This document shows, piece after piece, positions 17,546-27,664 of a stretch of 50,454 bases of DNA. Each line of letters begins with the position of its first letter. Positions within the stretch are counted from its first letter, which is position 1. The stretch covers positions 1 to 50,454 of the forward strand of contig NZ_JAMBLT010000012.1 in assembly GCF_023336895.1 (NCBI RefSeq). Reading direction: 5' to 3'. The translations under genes were made by a program, and so were the position numbers. This stretch comes from Parasutterella secunda. GTDB taxonomy: Bacteria > Pseudomonadota > Gammaproteobacteria > Burkholderiales > Burkholderiaceae_F. The notes below the pieces were generated by a model. That model worked only from the letters and a program-made list of their open reading frames with translations, was not told where the DNA came from and did no database searches.

Positions 17546-17585
17546 ACAAAAATCCCGAGACTCTTCAAAATAGAACCCCGGGATT
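17546..17585 (-). terminator. Terminator after pgk
   Basis: On the minus strand AATCCCG (17585-17579) pairs with CGGGATT (17557-17551), followed by TTTG. It lies 20 bases past the pgk stop. Confidence 0.7.
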
Positions 17586-17604
17586 CAAGTTAAACTAAAA
17601 ATGC

Positions 17605-18807
17605 TTACTGAGCGCGTTTTTCTAAAATTTCAATGGCAGGTAAAACCTTTCCTTCCAAGAATTCAAGGAACGCTCCGCCACCGGTTGAGATGTAAGAAAT
17701 ACGGTTAGAAATGCCGAATTTGCCAACTGCAGCTACCGTGTCACCACCACCTGCGATAGAGAAAGCTCCGTTTTCAGTTGCCTTGGCAATAGCTTCAGCC
17801 ATCACTTCAGTACCGTGAGAATAGGGCTGCATTTCAAACACACCCACCGGACCATTCCAAACAATTGTGCCGGCCTTTTGCAAGATGTCAGCTAAAGCTT
17901 GAGCCGTTTCCGGTCCCACGTCCAAAATCATTTCGTCGTCTTGAACATCCTCAATGCGGCAAGTACGGTGTTCTGCCGTTTCAGAAAATTCCTTGGCAAC
18001 AACAACATCTGTCGGCAAAGGAAGTGTCGCGCCCTTTTCTTCCAAGGTCTTTAAAATCTTCTTGCATTCGTCAAGCAAATCCGCCTCAGCCAAAGACTTG
18101 CCAACCTTGTAACCGGCAGCCATCAAGAATGTGTTGGCGATGCCACCGCCCACAATCAGCTGATCCACTTTTTGAGCAAGGTTATTCAAAATGGTCAACT
18201 TCGTTGATACTTTGGAACCACCGACAATGGCAACCAACGGGTGCTTGGCTTCTTCAACGGCCTTGGTTAAGGCATCAATTTCGGCGGCCATCAATGGACC
18301 CGCGCAGACGACATCGGCGTACTGAGCCACTCCATAGGTCGATGCTTGAGCACGGTGAGCCGTACCGAAAGCATCGTTTACAAAAACGTCACAGAGCGCA
18401 CCGTACTTCTTAGAGAGCTCTTCCGTGCACTTCTTTTCGCCCACGTTGCAACGGCAGTTTTCAAGCATAACCACTTCACCGGGAGCCACTTCAAAGCCGC
18501 CGTCAACCCAATTGTCAATTAAACGAACGGGGCTACCTAATAATTCAGCCATGCGTTGAGCAATCTTCTCGAGACTGTCAGCCGGGGTCTTTTCGCCTTC
18601 CTTAGGACGACCCAAGTGACTTACCACCATCACTCGAGCCCCCGCATCACGGGCCATGCGAATGGCAGGCACTGAGGCAACCAAACGGGCCTCATTTGTA
18701 ATGTTGCCGTTTTCATCACGCGGAGCGTTCAAATCAGAACGGATGAACACGCGCTTATCCTTCAAGGCTCCGGCCTTGACCAATTGTTCAAGAGTTGTCA
18801 CTCGCAT
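17605..18807 (-). CDS. pgk: Phosphoglycerate kinase
   Basis: A 400-residue glycolytic enzyme that makes ATP from 1,3-bisphosphoglycerate. Diagnostic stretches are [11 protein letters not shown] (substrate-binding Arg), [34 protein letters not shown] and the nucleotide-site GGGDTVAAV near the C-terminus. Length fits the bacterial family (about 390-400). A good AAGGGAAA site precedes the ATG. It lies 50 bases downstream of dxs-murB on the same strand and may be read from the same transcript. No gap or pyk gene is adjacent. Confidence 0.98.
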   Translation of the reverse strand: MRVTTLEQLVKAGALKDKRVFIRSDLNAPRDENGNITNEARLVASVPAIRMARDAGARVMVVSHLGRPKEGEKTPADSLEKIAQRMAELLGSPVRLIDNWVDGGFEVAPGEVVMLENCRCNVGEKKCTEELSKKYGALCDVFVNDAFGTAHRAQASTYGVAQYADVVCAGPLMAAEIDALTKAVEEAKHPLVAIVGGSKVSTKLTILNNLAQKVDQLIVGGGIANTFLMAAGYKVGKSLAEADLLDECKKILKTLEEKGATLPLPTDVVVAKEFSETAEHRTCRIEDVQDDEMILDVGPETAQALADILQKAGTIVWNGPVGVFEMQPYSHGTEVMAEAIAKATENGAFSIAGGGDTVAAVGKFGISNRISYISTGGGAFLEFLEGKVLPAIEILEKRAQ

Positions 18808-18857
18808 GGTTTATTTCCCTTAAAAAGAAAAAGACTAATTCAGTAATTATAAATGGC

Positions 18858-21728
18858 TCACTTTAAGACCACGGGCTCAGGTTCCAACCGCACACCGAAT
18901 TTTTCCTCAACCGTGTCTTGTACAAAGGAAGCAAAATCAAGTAATGCCTGACCGTCAGCCGCGCCGTCATGGTTAACCAAAACCAGGGCTTGTTTTTCGT
19001 ATGTTCCGGCAAATCCGTGACGCACCCCTTTTAATCCCGCCTGGTCAATGAGCCAACCGGCTGCTAATTTCTCACGGCCGCCCGATAAGGGATAGTGAAC
19101 AATGCTTGGGAATTGCTCGAGCAATTGTTGGAAAACCTCACGCGTGACGACCGGATTTTTGAAAAAAGAACCGGCACTCGGCAATACTTTCGGATCAGGA
19201 AGCTTACGCGAACGGGCGGCAACAACCGCTTCAAAAATAGCTTGTGGCGTTGTCTCTTGAGAATCTTTAAATCCCAACGCCAACTCTTTGTAGCTCAAGT
19301 TTGCTGACCACTGGGAATCAAACGCCAACTCAACAGCAAGAACGATCCATTTTGATCCGGCTTGCGTTTTAAAAACGCTATGTCGGTAGCCAAAATCACA
19401 CTCTTCATTTGTAAGCGTACGAACTAAAGACGTTTGGGGATCAAAAACTTCCACGCTTCTGACAAACTGTGCCACCTCGGCTCCGTAAGCTCCGATATTC
19501 TGAACAACGGCTCCGCCGACTGTTCCCGGGATCAAAGCCAGGTTTTCAGGGCCGCCCCAACCTAAATCCAAAACTCTTCGGACCGTTTCGTGCCATGACT
19601 CACCGGCACCAACCTTTACAATTTTTTCGTCTGTTCGTGCTTCAAAACCCTTCATATTCATCTTGATAACCAATCGATTAACAAGATGAGAAGCAATCAG
19701 CAAATTCGAGCCCCCTCCCAAAATGAAGGGCTCAATATTCTCCCGACGAGCAAAGTCCAGTACCAGTTCCAACTCTCTACGGTCTGTCACTTCTGCAAAA
19801 TAACGCGCTTTAGCACTGACAGCCATCGTATTGTAGGGCTTTAAGTCCACAAAGCTTCGAATAAGAAGCGCCTCTTCGATACGCCGAAGGACACTTGAAG
19901 TATCCAACTCATTTTCACGCATCAGTTCATCAATCGTCCCCTGCGGAATGAAGCGATCTTTAATTCCCAGAACTAAAACGGGCACATCCATTCCCATTTC
20001 AGACAGGGCCTCAAGAACACCACTTCCCGCGCCGCCCGCCGCAACACCGTCTTCCACTGTGCAAAGCAAATCGTGCGTTGCCGCCATTTGAGCCAACAGT
20101 TCACGATCAAGCGGTTTTACAAAGCGCATATCCACCAAAGTGGCATCAAGTTTCTCGGCCACTTCACGCATCCGGCTAACCATTAAGCCAAACGCAAGAA
20201 TCGCCACCCGTTTATCCTGTTTAGTGCTTTCTCGAATAATTCGAGCTTTACCGATTTCGAGAGTTTCCAGGGCTTCATCCTGAAGAACTCCGGGACCTTT
20301 ACCTCTCGGATATCGAACCGCAGCCGGCGTATCCATTTTGAAGGCCGTCGTGAGCATCTTTCGACACTCGTTTTCATCCGACGGCGTCATGATTGTCATA
20401 TTGGGGATACTGCGTAAATAGGCAATGTCGAAAACACCCTGATGTGTCTCACCATCAGCCCCCACCAATCCGCCTCGGTCAATGGCAAACATCACTGGAA
20501 GATTTTGGATGGCGACATCATGCAAAATCTGGTCATAGGCCCGTTGGGCAAAAGATGAATAAATCGCCACCACTGGTTTGATGCCCGAAGTTGCGAGTCC
20601 TGCCGCAAAAGTGACGGCGTGTTGCTCGGCAATAGCCACATCGCGGTAACGCTCCGGAAAACGCTTTTCAAATTCGACTAAACCTGAACCCTCTCGCATA
20701 GCGGGAGTTATGGCATAGAGTCGTTCATCGACCGCTGCCATATCGCAAACCCAGCGGGAAAACACTTCCGTGTAAGTGGGGTGTTTCGGATCAGACTTTT
20801 TCTCAACGATTCCTTTTTCAGGATCAAATTTCCCGACACCGTGATAGAGCGTGGGATTTTCTTCCGCAGGCGTATACCCCTTGCCTTTTTTTGTGACGAC
20901 ATGCAAAACCATGGGACCGTCAAGCGCCTTGATATTGCGCAAAACTGTTATGAGGTTGGCAATGTCGTGGCCATCAACCGGACCGTAGTAGTTAAGATCA
21001 AAGGCAGAAAAAAGCGTAGAGTGAGGCGCCACAAAGTTAACCGTGCGCTGCTCCATGCTTTTGAAAAGATTCCAAAGCTTAGGAAGCGGCTTCAAGGCGC
21101 GTTTTGAGAAATTGCGTGCGCTTGAAAACGCGTGGCCGGACACAAGTTTTGCTAAGTGATGATTCAAGGCACCGACCGATGGTGAAATAGAACAATCATT
21201 GTCATTAACGATGATTAAAAGCTTAATGCCGTCTTTGTATGTACCAGCATGATTGAGCGCTTCAACGGCCATACCGCCCGTCAGTGCTCCATCACCGATA
21301 ACCGCAATGTGCCAGGCATCCTTCTCACCGTTCATGGCATCGGCAACGGCCATGCCAAGGGCAGCAGAAATAGAAGTGGAACTATGGGCCGTGCCGAACG
21401 CATCGTGCTCACTTTCTCCCCGCTTGGGAAAGCCCGAGAGTCCATGATATTGCCTCAATGTCTTAAATTGGTCCATTCGCCCGGTGAGCATCTTGTGGGC
21501 ATAAGCCTGGTGCCCAACATCAAAAATGATCTTGTCGTAAGGCGAATTGAAAACATAGTGAAGAGCCAATGTCAGCTCAACTGCCCCGAGGCTACTTGCC
21601 AAGTGACCTCCTGTTTTTGAAACAGAGTCAACCATAAACTCTCTGATTTCCCGAGCAAGCGTCGGCAACATCGGCACAGAAAGCTTTTTCAAATCTTTCG
21701 GAGAATGGATTCTATTGAGTAAACGCAT
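18858..21728 (-). CDS. Fusion of 1-deoxy-D-xylulose-5-phosphate synthase and UDP-N-acetylenolpyruvoylglucosamine reductase
   Basis: A single 956-codon frame holds two complete enzymes. Residues 1 to about 623 are Dxs: GHLASSLG (His 42), the thiamine-diphosphate motif GDGALTGG (145-152) with its later NDN, AIAEQHAVTFAAG (catalytic Glu 368) and the usual C-terminal DRFIPQGT. Residues about 626 to 956 are type I MurB: LGGGSNLLI for FAD, NLALIPGTVGGA, FGYRHSVFK, the catalytic-serine motif SAGSFFKNP (852-860) and LEPEP near the end. The junction (EEALLIRSFVDLKPYNT) has no stop and no linker. A GTG codon at 19850 could start a separate MurB, but has no Shine-Dalgarno at proper spacing. The gene follows ispA by 11 bases (GGGGAAGAG before the ATG). 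Confidence 0.93.
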   Translation of the reverse strand: MRLLNRIHSPKDLKKLSVPMLPTLAREIREFMVDSVSKTGGHLASSLGAVELTLALHYVFNSPYDKIIFDVGHQAYAHKMLTGRMDQFKTLRQYHGLSGFPKRGESEHDAFGTAHSSTSISAALGMAVADAMNGEKDAWHIAVIGDGALTGGMAVEALNHAGTYKDGIKLLIIVNDNDCSISPSVGALNHHLAKLVSGHAFSSARNFSKRALKPLPKLWNLFKSMEQRTVNFVAPHSTLFSAFDLNYYGPVDGHDIANLITVLRNIKALDGPMVLHVVTKKGKGYTPAEENPTLYHGVGKFDPEKGIVEKKSDPKHPTYTEVFSRWVCDMAAVDERLYAITPAMREGSGLVEFEKRFPERYRDVAIAEQHAVTFAAGLATSGIKPVVAIYSSFAQRAYDQILHDVAIQNLPVMFAIDRGGLVGADGETHQGVFDIAYLRSIPNMTIMTPSDENECRKMLTTAFKMDTPAAVRYPRGKGPGVLQDEALETLEIGKARIIRESTKQDKRVAILAFGLMVSRMREVAEKLDATLVDMRFVKPLDRELLAQMAATHDLLCTVEDGVAAGGAGSGVLEALSEMGMDVPVLVLGIKDRFIPQGTIDELMRENELDTSSVLRRIEEALLIRSFVDLKPYNTMAVSAKARYFAEVTDRRELELVLDFARRENIEPFILGGGSNLLIASHLVNRLVIKMNMKGFEARTDEKIVKVGAGESWHETVRRVLDLGWGGPENLALIPGTVGGAVVQNIGAYGAEVAQFVRSVEVFDPQTSLVRTLTNEECDFGYRHSVFKTQAGSKWIVLAVELAFDSQWSANLSYKELALGFKDSQETTPQAIFEAVVAARSRKLPDPKVLPSAGSFFKNPVVTREVFQQLLEQFPSIVHYPLSGGREKLAAGWLIDQAGLKGVRHGFAGTYEKQALVLVNHDGAADGQALLDFASFVQDTVEEKFGVRLEPEPVVLK

Positions 21729-21739
21729 CTCTTCCCCTA

Positions 21740-22645
21740 TCAGTGATCTCGGCTCAAAATATAGTTGGCAATATCAGCCAGACGTTCCGTTTTGCCCTCA
21801 TACTCTTTGGACAACTTTTCAATGGTCTGCAACGCATCAAGCGCCCGACTTATTTCATTTTGAGCCATCGTGCGAGATTGTTCGAGCCCTAAAAGCGATA
21901 CAAAAGTGGGTTTATCCTCGGCTGCGTCCTTACCCGCCGTTTTACCCAAAACAGCCGTTTCAGCCGTCACATCCAAAACGTCATCGATGACCTGGAAAGC
22001 CAAGCCGATAGCGTCGGCATACTGTGCGACTAACCCAATTAATGAGGCCGGAGGCGTTTGCTCTGCACCATAAAGCCCCATGAGAGCGCTCGCCCGAACC
22101 ATGGCACCGGTCTTCATCCTATGCATCAACGTCAACGTATCCAGATCAAGTTTTTGGTGAACCGATAAAAGATCCACTGCCTGACCGCCGCACATACCGG
22201 CCGATCCGGCCGCTGCGGCCAACAATTTAACCAGCATGGCAATCTGCTCACCCGGCAATTTTGTTTGTGTCAATTCAAAAAAAGCTTGTGCTTGGAGGGC
22301 ATCGCCGGCGAGCATCCCCATGGCTTCGCCGTATTTTTTGTGTGTAGTGAGTTTGCCGCGACGCAACGTGTCGTTGTCCATGCATGGCATGTCATCATGA
22401 ACAAGCGAATACGAATGGATATATTCAAGAGAAAGGGCGATATGGTCCAGCGCTTCTTCTTTGGCACCAACCAGTTCCCCGGCTGCGTACGCCAACAACG
22501 GACGAATACGCTTGCCGCCATCCAAAACAGCATAACGCATGGCTTCATGAAGCTTCCAAGGCAAACGATTATCCGGGGGCAATGCTTTCTTTGCGCATAG
22601 TTCAAAATGCGCCGCGCGTTGAGCGCTCCAACTCTTAAAGTCCAT
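21740..22645 (-). CDS. ispA: Farnesyl/geranylgeranyl diphosphate synthase
   Basis: A 301-residue trans-prenyltransferase that condenses IPP with allylic diphosphates. The first aspartate-rich motif is DDMPCMDND and the second is DDVLD; GGKRIRPLL and the GQAVDLL segment are also typical. The ATG at 22645 is chosen because AAAGGAATTACGG lies just before it and the protein then begins MDFKSWSAQ. The frame stays open further upstream only because it runs through xseB in another frame. It overlaps the end of xseB by 11 bases. xseB-ispA-dxs is a standard proteobacterial isoprenoid operon. Confidence 0.96.
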   Translation of the reverse strand: MDFKSWSAQRAAHFELCAKKALPPDNRLPWKLHEAMRYAVLDGGKRIRPLLAYAAGELVGAKEEALDHIALSLEYIHSYSLVHDDMPCMDNDTLRRGKLTTHKKYGEAMGMLAGDALQAQAFFELTQTKLPGEQIAMLVKLLAAAAGSAGMCGGQAVDLLSVHQKLDLDTLTLMHRMKTGAMVRASALMGLYGAEQTPPASLIGLVAQYADAIGLAFQVIDDVLDVTAETAVLGKTAGKDAAEDKPTFVSLLGLEQSRTMAQNEISRALDALQTIEKLSKEYEGKTERLADIANYILSRDH

Positions 22646-22895
22646 CCGTAATTCCTTTCTGGCGAAGCTCCGTTTCCTGCAAAGGCACTTCGGTACCATC
22701 TTCAAGCTGTCGGACAACCTCGGCTGCCTGAGTAAGTAACTCCTGACAACGAGCCGACAACTCCTTTCCGCGCTGATAAGCCTTAACGCTCTCCTCAAGC
22801 GTAAGTTCCCCTTTTCTCATCGTCTCAACAATGGCCTGCATCTCTTGCATAGCTTCTTCAAATGATAATTTTTGAACTGATTTCGGTTGAGCCAT
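22635..22895 (-). CDS. xseB: Exodeoxyribonuclease VII small subunit
   Basis: An 86-residue helical protein with LSFEEAMQEMQAIVETM and GELTLEESVKAYQRG, the hallmark of XseB. It assembles with XseA into the single-strand-specific exonuclease VII. It is the first gene of the xseB-ispA-dxs/murB unit; GAGGGTGAA precedes its ATG. The last ~20 residues overlap nothing except the start of ispA. Confidence 0.96.
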   Translation of the reverse strand: MAQPKSVQKLSFEEAMQEMQAIVETMRKGELTLEESVKAYQRGKELSARCQELLTQAAEVVRQLEDGTEVPLQETELRQKGITDGL

Positions 22896-23280
22896 TTCAC
22901 CCTCATCGTGACATCCACATTCTGTTCATTTTACCGCAGCTTCCGTTTAGGAACGCCGATGAGAATCAGCTATCATCGCTTTTTGAAGTTTGCATTTAAG
23001 AATCTTTGACTTCCTCTTCATAAAAATGAGAGGTCAAGCTTATTTGATTTAACTTAGTGTAAAAGCCAAAAAAGACCGTTTCAGGCAAGTGTATATCAAT
23101 TTAAATCATAAAAATCAGTGATTTTTTTTAGCTCTCACCGCTCCTTGCCACCCAAATAAGAGAACACTGCTTCACACTTCAAAGTTTTTAGCAGAATTGC
23201 ACCTATCGGCGCGACTGCTATGATTGATTCATATAATCCTTTTTGTGTAAAAAAGTTCTGCAACTTCTGTGAATTTAAAA
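22896..23280. other. 385-bp divergent intergenic region, no gene seen
   Basis: This AT-rich gap between xseB and ogt holds no convincing ORF or tRNA. Two hairpins are visible: an imperfect one around 23009-23039 (CCTCTTCAT with ATGAGAGG), and a weak AAATCA/TGATTT stem followed by eight T residues near 23104-23130. They could belong to a small RNA on the plus strand, but no clear promoter was found for one. Confidence 0.4.
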
Positions 23281-23793
23281 ATGGATAGAGCTATTTTTTA
23301 CCGTCAATGGAAATTACCCTGCGGGCCAATGATTGTCGCCTCCTTAGACAATAAATTAGTGATGACTGACTGGTTAAACGGTTGGCACCATCAAACGATT
23401 CTTAACCGATTTGAAAAGTTACTTAATCTTCCTTTTAAAGAAGCAACGACGGCGGTCATTGATTGCACCATTGATCAACTGCAAGAATACTGCGAAGGGA
23501 AAAGAAAGCAGTTTGACCTACCGATTGAACTGATCGGGACGCCTTTTCAGATAAAGGTCTGGCGGGCTTTGCAAACGATTACTTACGGACAGTGCGTTTC
23601 ATATGCTGACATCGCTCAAGCAATAGGACAACCAAGGGCTCTTCGCGCCGTTGGCGGCGCAGTTGGCCAGAATCCCTTATCGATTATTGTCCCCTGCCAT
23701 CGCGTTATTGGCTCAAATAAGACGCTTACCGGATACGGCGGTGGTTTTGAGGCCAAGCGCTTTTTACTCAATATCGAAGGTCAGCGAGTCTGA
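23281..23793 (+). CDS. ogt: Methylated-DNA--protein-cysteine methyltransferase
   Basis: A 170-residue suicide repair protein that takes the methyl group from O6-methylguanine. The active-site motif PCHRVI is present, preceded by VGGAVGQNP and followed by LTGYGGGFEAKRFLL, as in Ogt/Ada-C. The N-terminal domain is short and of Ogt rather than Ada type. I use the ATG at 23281; a GTG 12 bases upstream is in frame and equally poor in Shine-Dalgarno. The gene is convergent with the his operon. Confidence 0.93.
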   Translation: MDRAIFYRQWKLPCGPMIVASLDNKLVMTDWLNGWHHQTILNRFEKLLNLPFKEATTAVIDCTIDQLQEYCEGKRKQFDLPIELIGTPFQIKVWRALQTITYGQCVSYADIAQAIGQPRALRAVGGAVGQNPLSIIVPCHRVIGSNKTLTGYGGGFEAKRFLLNIEGQRV

Positions 23794-23796
23794 AAG

Positions 23797-23836
23797 AGGC
23801 TTTCCGACAGATCAATAACCTGACAGAAAGCCTTTG
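23797..23836. terminator. Bidirectional stem-loop between ogt and the his operon
   Basis: AGGCTTTC (23797-23804) pairs with GAAAGCCT (23826-23833). It lies past both stop codons. Tails are only moderately T-rich. Confidence 0.55.
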
Positions 23837-23847
23837 AACTTCAATGA

Positions 23848-24471
23848 TTATTTTTTCCTGATTTCGTGGCGCTTTTTCAAGTTTTCTGTGATGATGGCTA
23901 AATCCAAATTCTCCTGCTGCAAAAGAACCAACAGGTGATAAAGCAAATCAGAGGCCTCGTTAATCGTCTCTTCCCGGTCATGTACAGTCGCAGCCAATGC
24001 TGTTTCAACCGCTTCTTCTCCGACTTTCTGAGCGATTCTTTTTGTTCCTCTGGCATAAAGAGAAGCGGTGTAAGAGCTTTCTGGCGATGCGGTTTTCCGC
24101 TCAGCCAGAATTTTTTCAAGCCTGGCCAAGAATTCGTGAGCAGGAGCCAAATCACCAAAGCAACTCTCTTTTCCCAAATGACACGTCGGTCCTTGAGGAT
24201 TCGCTAATATCAGCAGTGAATCACCGTCACAATCAAGAGCAACGTCAACAAAATCCAAGAAATTTCCGCTTGTCTCACCTTTTGTCCACAAACGATTTTT
24301 AGACCGCGACCAAAATGTGACTCTTCCCGAATTGATAGTTTTATCCAAGGCTTCACGATTCATGTATCCCAGCATTAATACTCTGCCTGAGACCGCATTT
24401 TGAATAACAGCAGGCATCAAACCATTGCCTTTTTCAAAATCCAAACGCTTTAAATCTTCATTACTAAGCAT
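23848..24471 (-). CDS. hisI: Bifunctional phosphoribosyl-AMP cyclohydrolase/phosphoribosyl-ATP pyrophosphatase
   Basis: A 207-residue HisIE fusion doing histidine steps 2 and 3. The N-terminal cyclohydrolase domain has [27 protein letters not shown] and QGPTCHLG with its zinc-binding cysteines. The C-terminal MazG-like pyrophosphatase has [13 protein letters not shown] and [13 protein letters not shown]. The ATG at 24471 is preferred because GGAG lies six bases upstream; the frame stays open 10 codons further. It overlaps the hisF stop by eight bases. The fused form and its size match the E. coli protein (203 residues); most betaproteobacteria have separate hisI and hisE. Confidence 0.95.
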   Translation of the reverse strand: MLSNEDLKRLDFEKGNGLMPAVIQNAVSGRVLMLGYMNREALDKTINSGRVTFWSRSKNRLWTKGETSGNFLDFVDVALDCDGDSLLILANPQGPTCHLGKESCFGDLAPAHEFLARLEKILAERKTASPESSYTASLYARGTKRIAQKVGEEAVETALAATVHDREETINEASDLLYHLLVLLQQENLDLAIITENLKKRHEIRKK

Positions 24472-25258
24472 TTTTAACTCCATAGGCCTTGCGCATTTCA
24501 ACGCCTTGGCTGATTAACCAGTTTTTAAGTTCTTCGATATTGAGAATATTTTTGTGAAATACCGACGCCGCCAATGCACCGTCAACTTGAGCCTCACTAA
24601 AAGCCTCTAAAAAATGTTCCCGTTTGCCGGCGCCCCCTGATGCAATTAATGGCACCTGACAAATGGCTCTAACTTTTTTCAGCTGCTCAATATCGTAGCC
24701 TTCCCGTACACCGTCTTGATTCATCATATTAAGAACGATTTCGCCGGCACCCAAAGACTGCACCTCCCGCACCCAATCGAGCGTTTTCCAACTCGTGCGT
24801 CGCGTCTTACTTTCATCACCGGTAAATTGATTGACCCAATAAGTATCGCTTTGCGAGTCGTACCACGAATCAATGCCAATCACCACGCATTGCACTCCAA
24901 ACTCGTCAGCCAATTGGGTAATCAATCCGGGATTAGCCAATGCCGGCGAATTAATTGAAATTTTGTCCGCTCCCATTGAAAGGATTCTGCCGGCCTCTTC
25001 AACACTGCGAATACCACCAGCCACTGCGAAAGGAATGTCAATCACTTCTGCGACCCGTCTCACCCAATCTTTAGAAACTGTTCGTCCGTCAGAAGAGGCA
25101 GTGATGTCATAGAAAACCAATTCATCGGCCCCCTCTTCGGAGTACCGTTTAGCAAGCGAGACAATATCGCCAATGATCTCATGGTTGCGAAAACGCACGC
25201 CTTTGACAACTTGTCCATCTTTAACATCTAGACAGGGGATGATGCGTTTAGCCAACAT
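24464..25258 (-). CDS. hisF: Imidazole glycerol phosphate synthase, cyclase subunit
   Basis: A 264-residue TIM barrel that joins PRFAR and ammonia to give imidazole glycerol phosphate and AICAR, in complex with HisH. Landmarks are [13 protein letters not shown] (catalytic Asp 11), [21 protein letters not shown] (second catalytic Asp) and [16 protein letters not shown]. The start overlaps the end of hisA by 31 bases, an unusually long overlap that keeps the two translations tightly linked. Confidence 0.97.
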   Translation of the reverse strand: MLAKRIIPCLDVKDGQVVKGVRFRNHEIIGDIVSLAKRYSEEGADELVFYDITASSDGRTVSKDWVRRVAEVIDIPFAVAGGIRSVEEAGRILSMGADKISINSPALANPGLITQLADEFGVQCVVIGIDSWYDSQSDTYWVNQFTGDESKTRRTSWKTLDWVREVQSLGAGEIVLNMMNQDGVREGYDIEQLKKVRAICQVPLIASGGAGKREHFLEAFSEAQVDGALAASVFHKNILNIEELKNWLISQGVEMRKAYGVKNA

Positions 25259-25992
25259 TCAATGGCCTCCTTTACCGTAAATTTTTCTTCCAAAAGAGCA
25301 CGACCAATAATGATTCCGTCCACTGCCGTTGCGGACAAGGCTCGTATGTCATCTAAAGAGCCAATGCCGCCCGATGCCTGAACGCGCAATCCCGGATAGC
25401 ACTGACAAAGCCATTGATAAAGCTTGACATTACTGCCCTTTAGTAGACCGTCTTTTGCCACATCAGTACATAAGACATGTTTCAAACCGACAGACAAATA
25501 GCCCTCAATCATCTCAGCCACAGTAAAGGAAGACGCCTTCTGCCAGGCCTGAGTGACCACCCTGGGGACTGCCTTTTCATCGATTTTGCAATCAAGAGCC
25601 AAAACCAAGCGATCTGCACCAAACGATTGAAACCATCGGGAAACTGTTTGAGGATCACTAACAGCTACGGATCCCAGAACGACTCGCGCGACACCGGCAT
25701 CGAGCAGCCCACGAACATCGGCTTCCGTACGTACCCCGCCTCCGGTCTGAACCGGCACTGACAGCTCCTTAACCAGATGAGCAATAAAAGCGGTCTGCCT
25801 TTTTTCAGGGTCACGCGCACCGTCTAAATCCACAATATGAAGTCTGCGGGAGCCGTCTTCAATGTAGCGACTTAATTGTTCAAGCGCATCAACACGGTAG
25901 CGAGTCTGTCTTCCGTAGTCACCCTGCTGTAACCGAACAACAGAACCATCAATCAAATCAACCGAAGCAATGATATTGTTGGCGCTTTTCAT
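25228..25992 (-). CDS. hisA: Phosphoribosylformimino-5-aminoimidazole carboxamide ribotide isomerase
   Basis: A 254-residue (beta/alpha)8 isomerase, sister fold of HisF. It shows [21 protein letters not shown] with the catalytic Asp, [34 protein letters not shown] and [13 protein letters not shown]. The end ([10 protein letters not shown]) overlaps hisF by 31 bases, and the start overlaps hisH by four. Confidence 0.97.
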   Translation of the reverse strand: MKSANNIIASVDLIDGSVVRLQQGDYGRQTRYRVDALEQLSRYIEDGSRRLHIVDLDGARDPEKRQTAFIAHLVKELSVPVQTGGGVRTEADVRGLLDAGVARVVLGSVAVSDPQTVSRWFQSFGADRLVLALDCKIDEKAVPRVVTQAWQKASSFTVAEMIEGYLSVGLKHVLCTDVAKDGLLKGSNVKLYQWLCQCYPGLRVQASGGIGSLDDIRALSATAVDGIIIGRALLEEKFTVKEAIECWLNASSPV

Positions 25993-26594
25993 AGGTCGCC
26001 CTCAACAAAATTTCTCAGCAGTTTGAGTCCTGCCGCGCCAGAGCGCTCCGGATGAAATTGAACACCCCAAAAATTCTTTTGACGCACGGCAGCGGAAAAT
26101 GTCACTCCATACTCGGTGCTCGCAATGGTGTAAGAATTCAAATTGAAGGCGTAGCTGTGAACAAAATAAAAGTACTCACCCAACTCACTGTCAAGTCCTT
26201 CAAAAAGCGGATCCTTGATAATCGGTTTAACGCGATTCCAACCCATGTGAGGTAAGGTCAGTCTTCCCACCTGAAGTTTGCCGACAGATTCCGGAATCAC
26301 ATTTAGCATTTTCACGCCACCTGTCTCTTCGCTCTCTGCCCCCAAAAGCTGCATTCCAAGGCAAATACCTAAAACAGGGCAACGACTTTCCGTAATGCAA
26401 GAAACCAGATCCCTTTTTTGCAACTCACGCATGGCGGCCTGCGCTGTTCCCACTCCCGGCAAAAATAATCGGGATGCGCGTTTGGCTTGAGCGGGCTCTG
26501 CTGTCACAAGCGGTTCAACACCCAGGCGCTTCACGGCCGCCAAAAGAGAGGTCAAATTGCAGCATCCAGTGTCCAAAATCACGATGTCTTTCAT
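25989..26594 (-). CDS. hisH: Imidazole glycerol phosphate synthase, glutaminase subunit
   Basis: A 201-residue class I glutamine amidotransferase that supplies ammonia to HisF. The nucleophile is in [11 protein letters not shown], the oxyanion region is [11 protein letters not shown], and the catalytic His/Glu are in VQFHPERSG. Overlaps with hisB and hisA are four bases each. Confidence 0.97.
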   Translation of the reverse strand: MKDIVILDTGCCNLTSLLAAVKRLGVEPLVTAEPAQAKRASRLFLPGVGTAQAAMRELQKRDLVSCITESRCPVLGICLGMQLLGAESEETGGVKMLNVIPESVGKLQVGRLTLPHMGWNRVKPIIKDPLFEGLDSELGEYFYFVHSYAFNLNSYTIASTEYGVTFSAAVRQKNFWGVQFHPERSGAAGLKLLRNFVEGDL

Positions 26595-27664
26595 TGAAGT
26601 ACTCCCTTTGAAGAGGGCAGTGCATTGCCTTCAATTTTTATAGCTTCCCGCAGTGCGCGGGCAAATACCTTAAAGAGACTTTCTGCTCGATGGTGATCAT
26701 TGTCTCCCGTTGTCTTTAAGTGCAGGGTGCAGCCCAGTGTTTGAGACAGTGACCTAAAGAAGTGCTCAATCATTTCCGTGGACATATCCCCTACCTTCTG
26801 GTACTTAAAAGTTGCGCTATAAACCAGATAGGGTCGATTGGAAAGATCTAAGGCACATTGGGCAAGGCATTCATCCATCGGCAGCATAAAACCAAAGCGC
26901 GCAATTCCTCTTTTATCTCCGAGAGCCTGTTTTAAAGCTTCACCCAAAACCAATCCGACATCTTCAATCGTGTGATGATCGTCGACCTGGAGGTCGCCTT
27001 TGACAGAAATCTTTAGCGTGATGCCGGCATGCGTAGCAATTTGCTCGAGCATATGGTCAAAAAAGCCTATCCCGGTGCTAATTTCTGACTCCATTGAGTG
27101 ATCCAAATCCACAAAAATGCGAATATCGGTTTCTTTTGTTTTACGTTCAATCTGTGCACGACGAAGTCCAAAGGAGAGTATTTTCTCGGCAATACTCGTC
27201 CAGTTCCAATTATCTCGGCTATACAAAAAAGCTTTTAAGCCCATGTTGACGGCTAATTCGACGTCACTGAGCCGATCGCCGATCACAAAGGAGCGCTCAT
27301 AATCCATTTCTCCCGATTCCAAATATTTTTTCACCAGCCCCACTTTCGGTTTCCTACACTCGCACTGATCTTCGGGCTTATGCGGGCAAATCAAAACATC
27401 GCGAAAATAGATGCCTTGAGAATTTAAGATCTGAAGTAAAAGATTTTGTGGTCCTTCAAAATCCTTTTTGGGGAAACTTTCCGTGCCCAATCCATCTTGA
27501 TTGGAAACCATTATGAATTCCCATCCTGCATCACGAAGTTTTTGCAATGCGGCAATGCAGTCGGGCTCCAGTACAAATTTTTCAAACCGATCCACTTGGA
27601 AATCTTCAGGCTCAGCAATGAGTGTTCCGTCTCGGTCAATAAAAAGAAATTTGGATTGACTCAT
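26591..27664 (-). CDS. hisB: Bifunctional histidinol-phosphatase/imidazoleglycerol-phosphate dehydratase
   Basis: A 357-residue two-domain HisB. Residues 1 to about 165 are a HAD phosphatase: [12 protein letters not shown] with the two catalytic Asp residues, MVSNQDGLG, and the zinc motif [17 protein letters not shown]. Residues about 166 to 357 are the dehydratase: [10 protein letters not shown] and [12 protein letters not shown] with the metal-binding histidines, ending LPSSKGVL. The protein is very like E. coli HisB (355 residues). Betaproteobacteria generally have a single-domain HisB, so this fusion supports an acquired, enterobacterial-type operon. Confidence 0.97.
   Translation of the reverse strand: MSQSKFLFIDRDGTLIAEPEDFQVDRFEKFVLEPDCIAALQKLRDAGWEFIMVSNQDGLGTESFPKKDFEGPQNLLLQILNSQGIYFRDVLICPHKPEDQCECRKPKVGLVKKYLESGEMDYERSFVIGDRLSDVELAVNMGLKAFLYSRDNWNWTSIAEKILSFGLRRAQIERKTKETDIRIFVDLDHSMESEISTGIGFFDHMLEQIATHAGITLKISVKGDLQVDDHHTIEDVGLVLGEALKQALGDKRGIARFGFMLPMDECLAQCALDLSNRPYLVYSATFKYQKVGDMSTEMIEHFFRSLSQTLGCTLHLKTTGDNDHHRAESLFKVFARALREAIKIEGNALPSSKGVLQ

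Noticed and set aside
18858-21728. Explaining the Dxs-MurB fusion as a sequencing frameshift
   Set aside because: Both parts are in the same frame, with no disrupted residues at the junction; a simple indel error would shift the frame instead.
21740-22798. Longer N-terminal extension of ispA
   Set aside because: The extra 51 codons overlap xseB in another frame and are rich in Arg/Leu noise; the ATG at 22645 has a good Shine-Dalgarno and gives the usual length.
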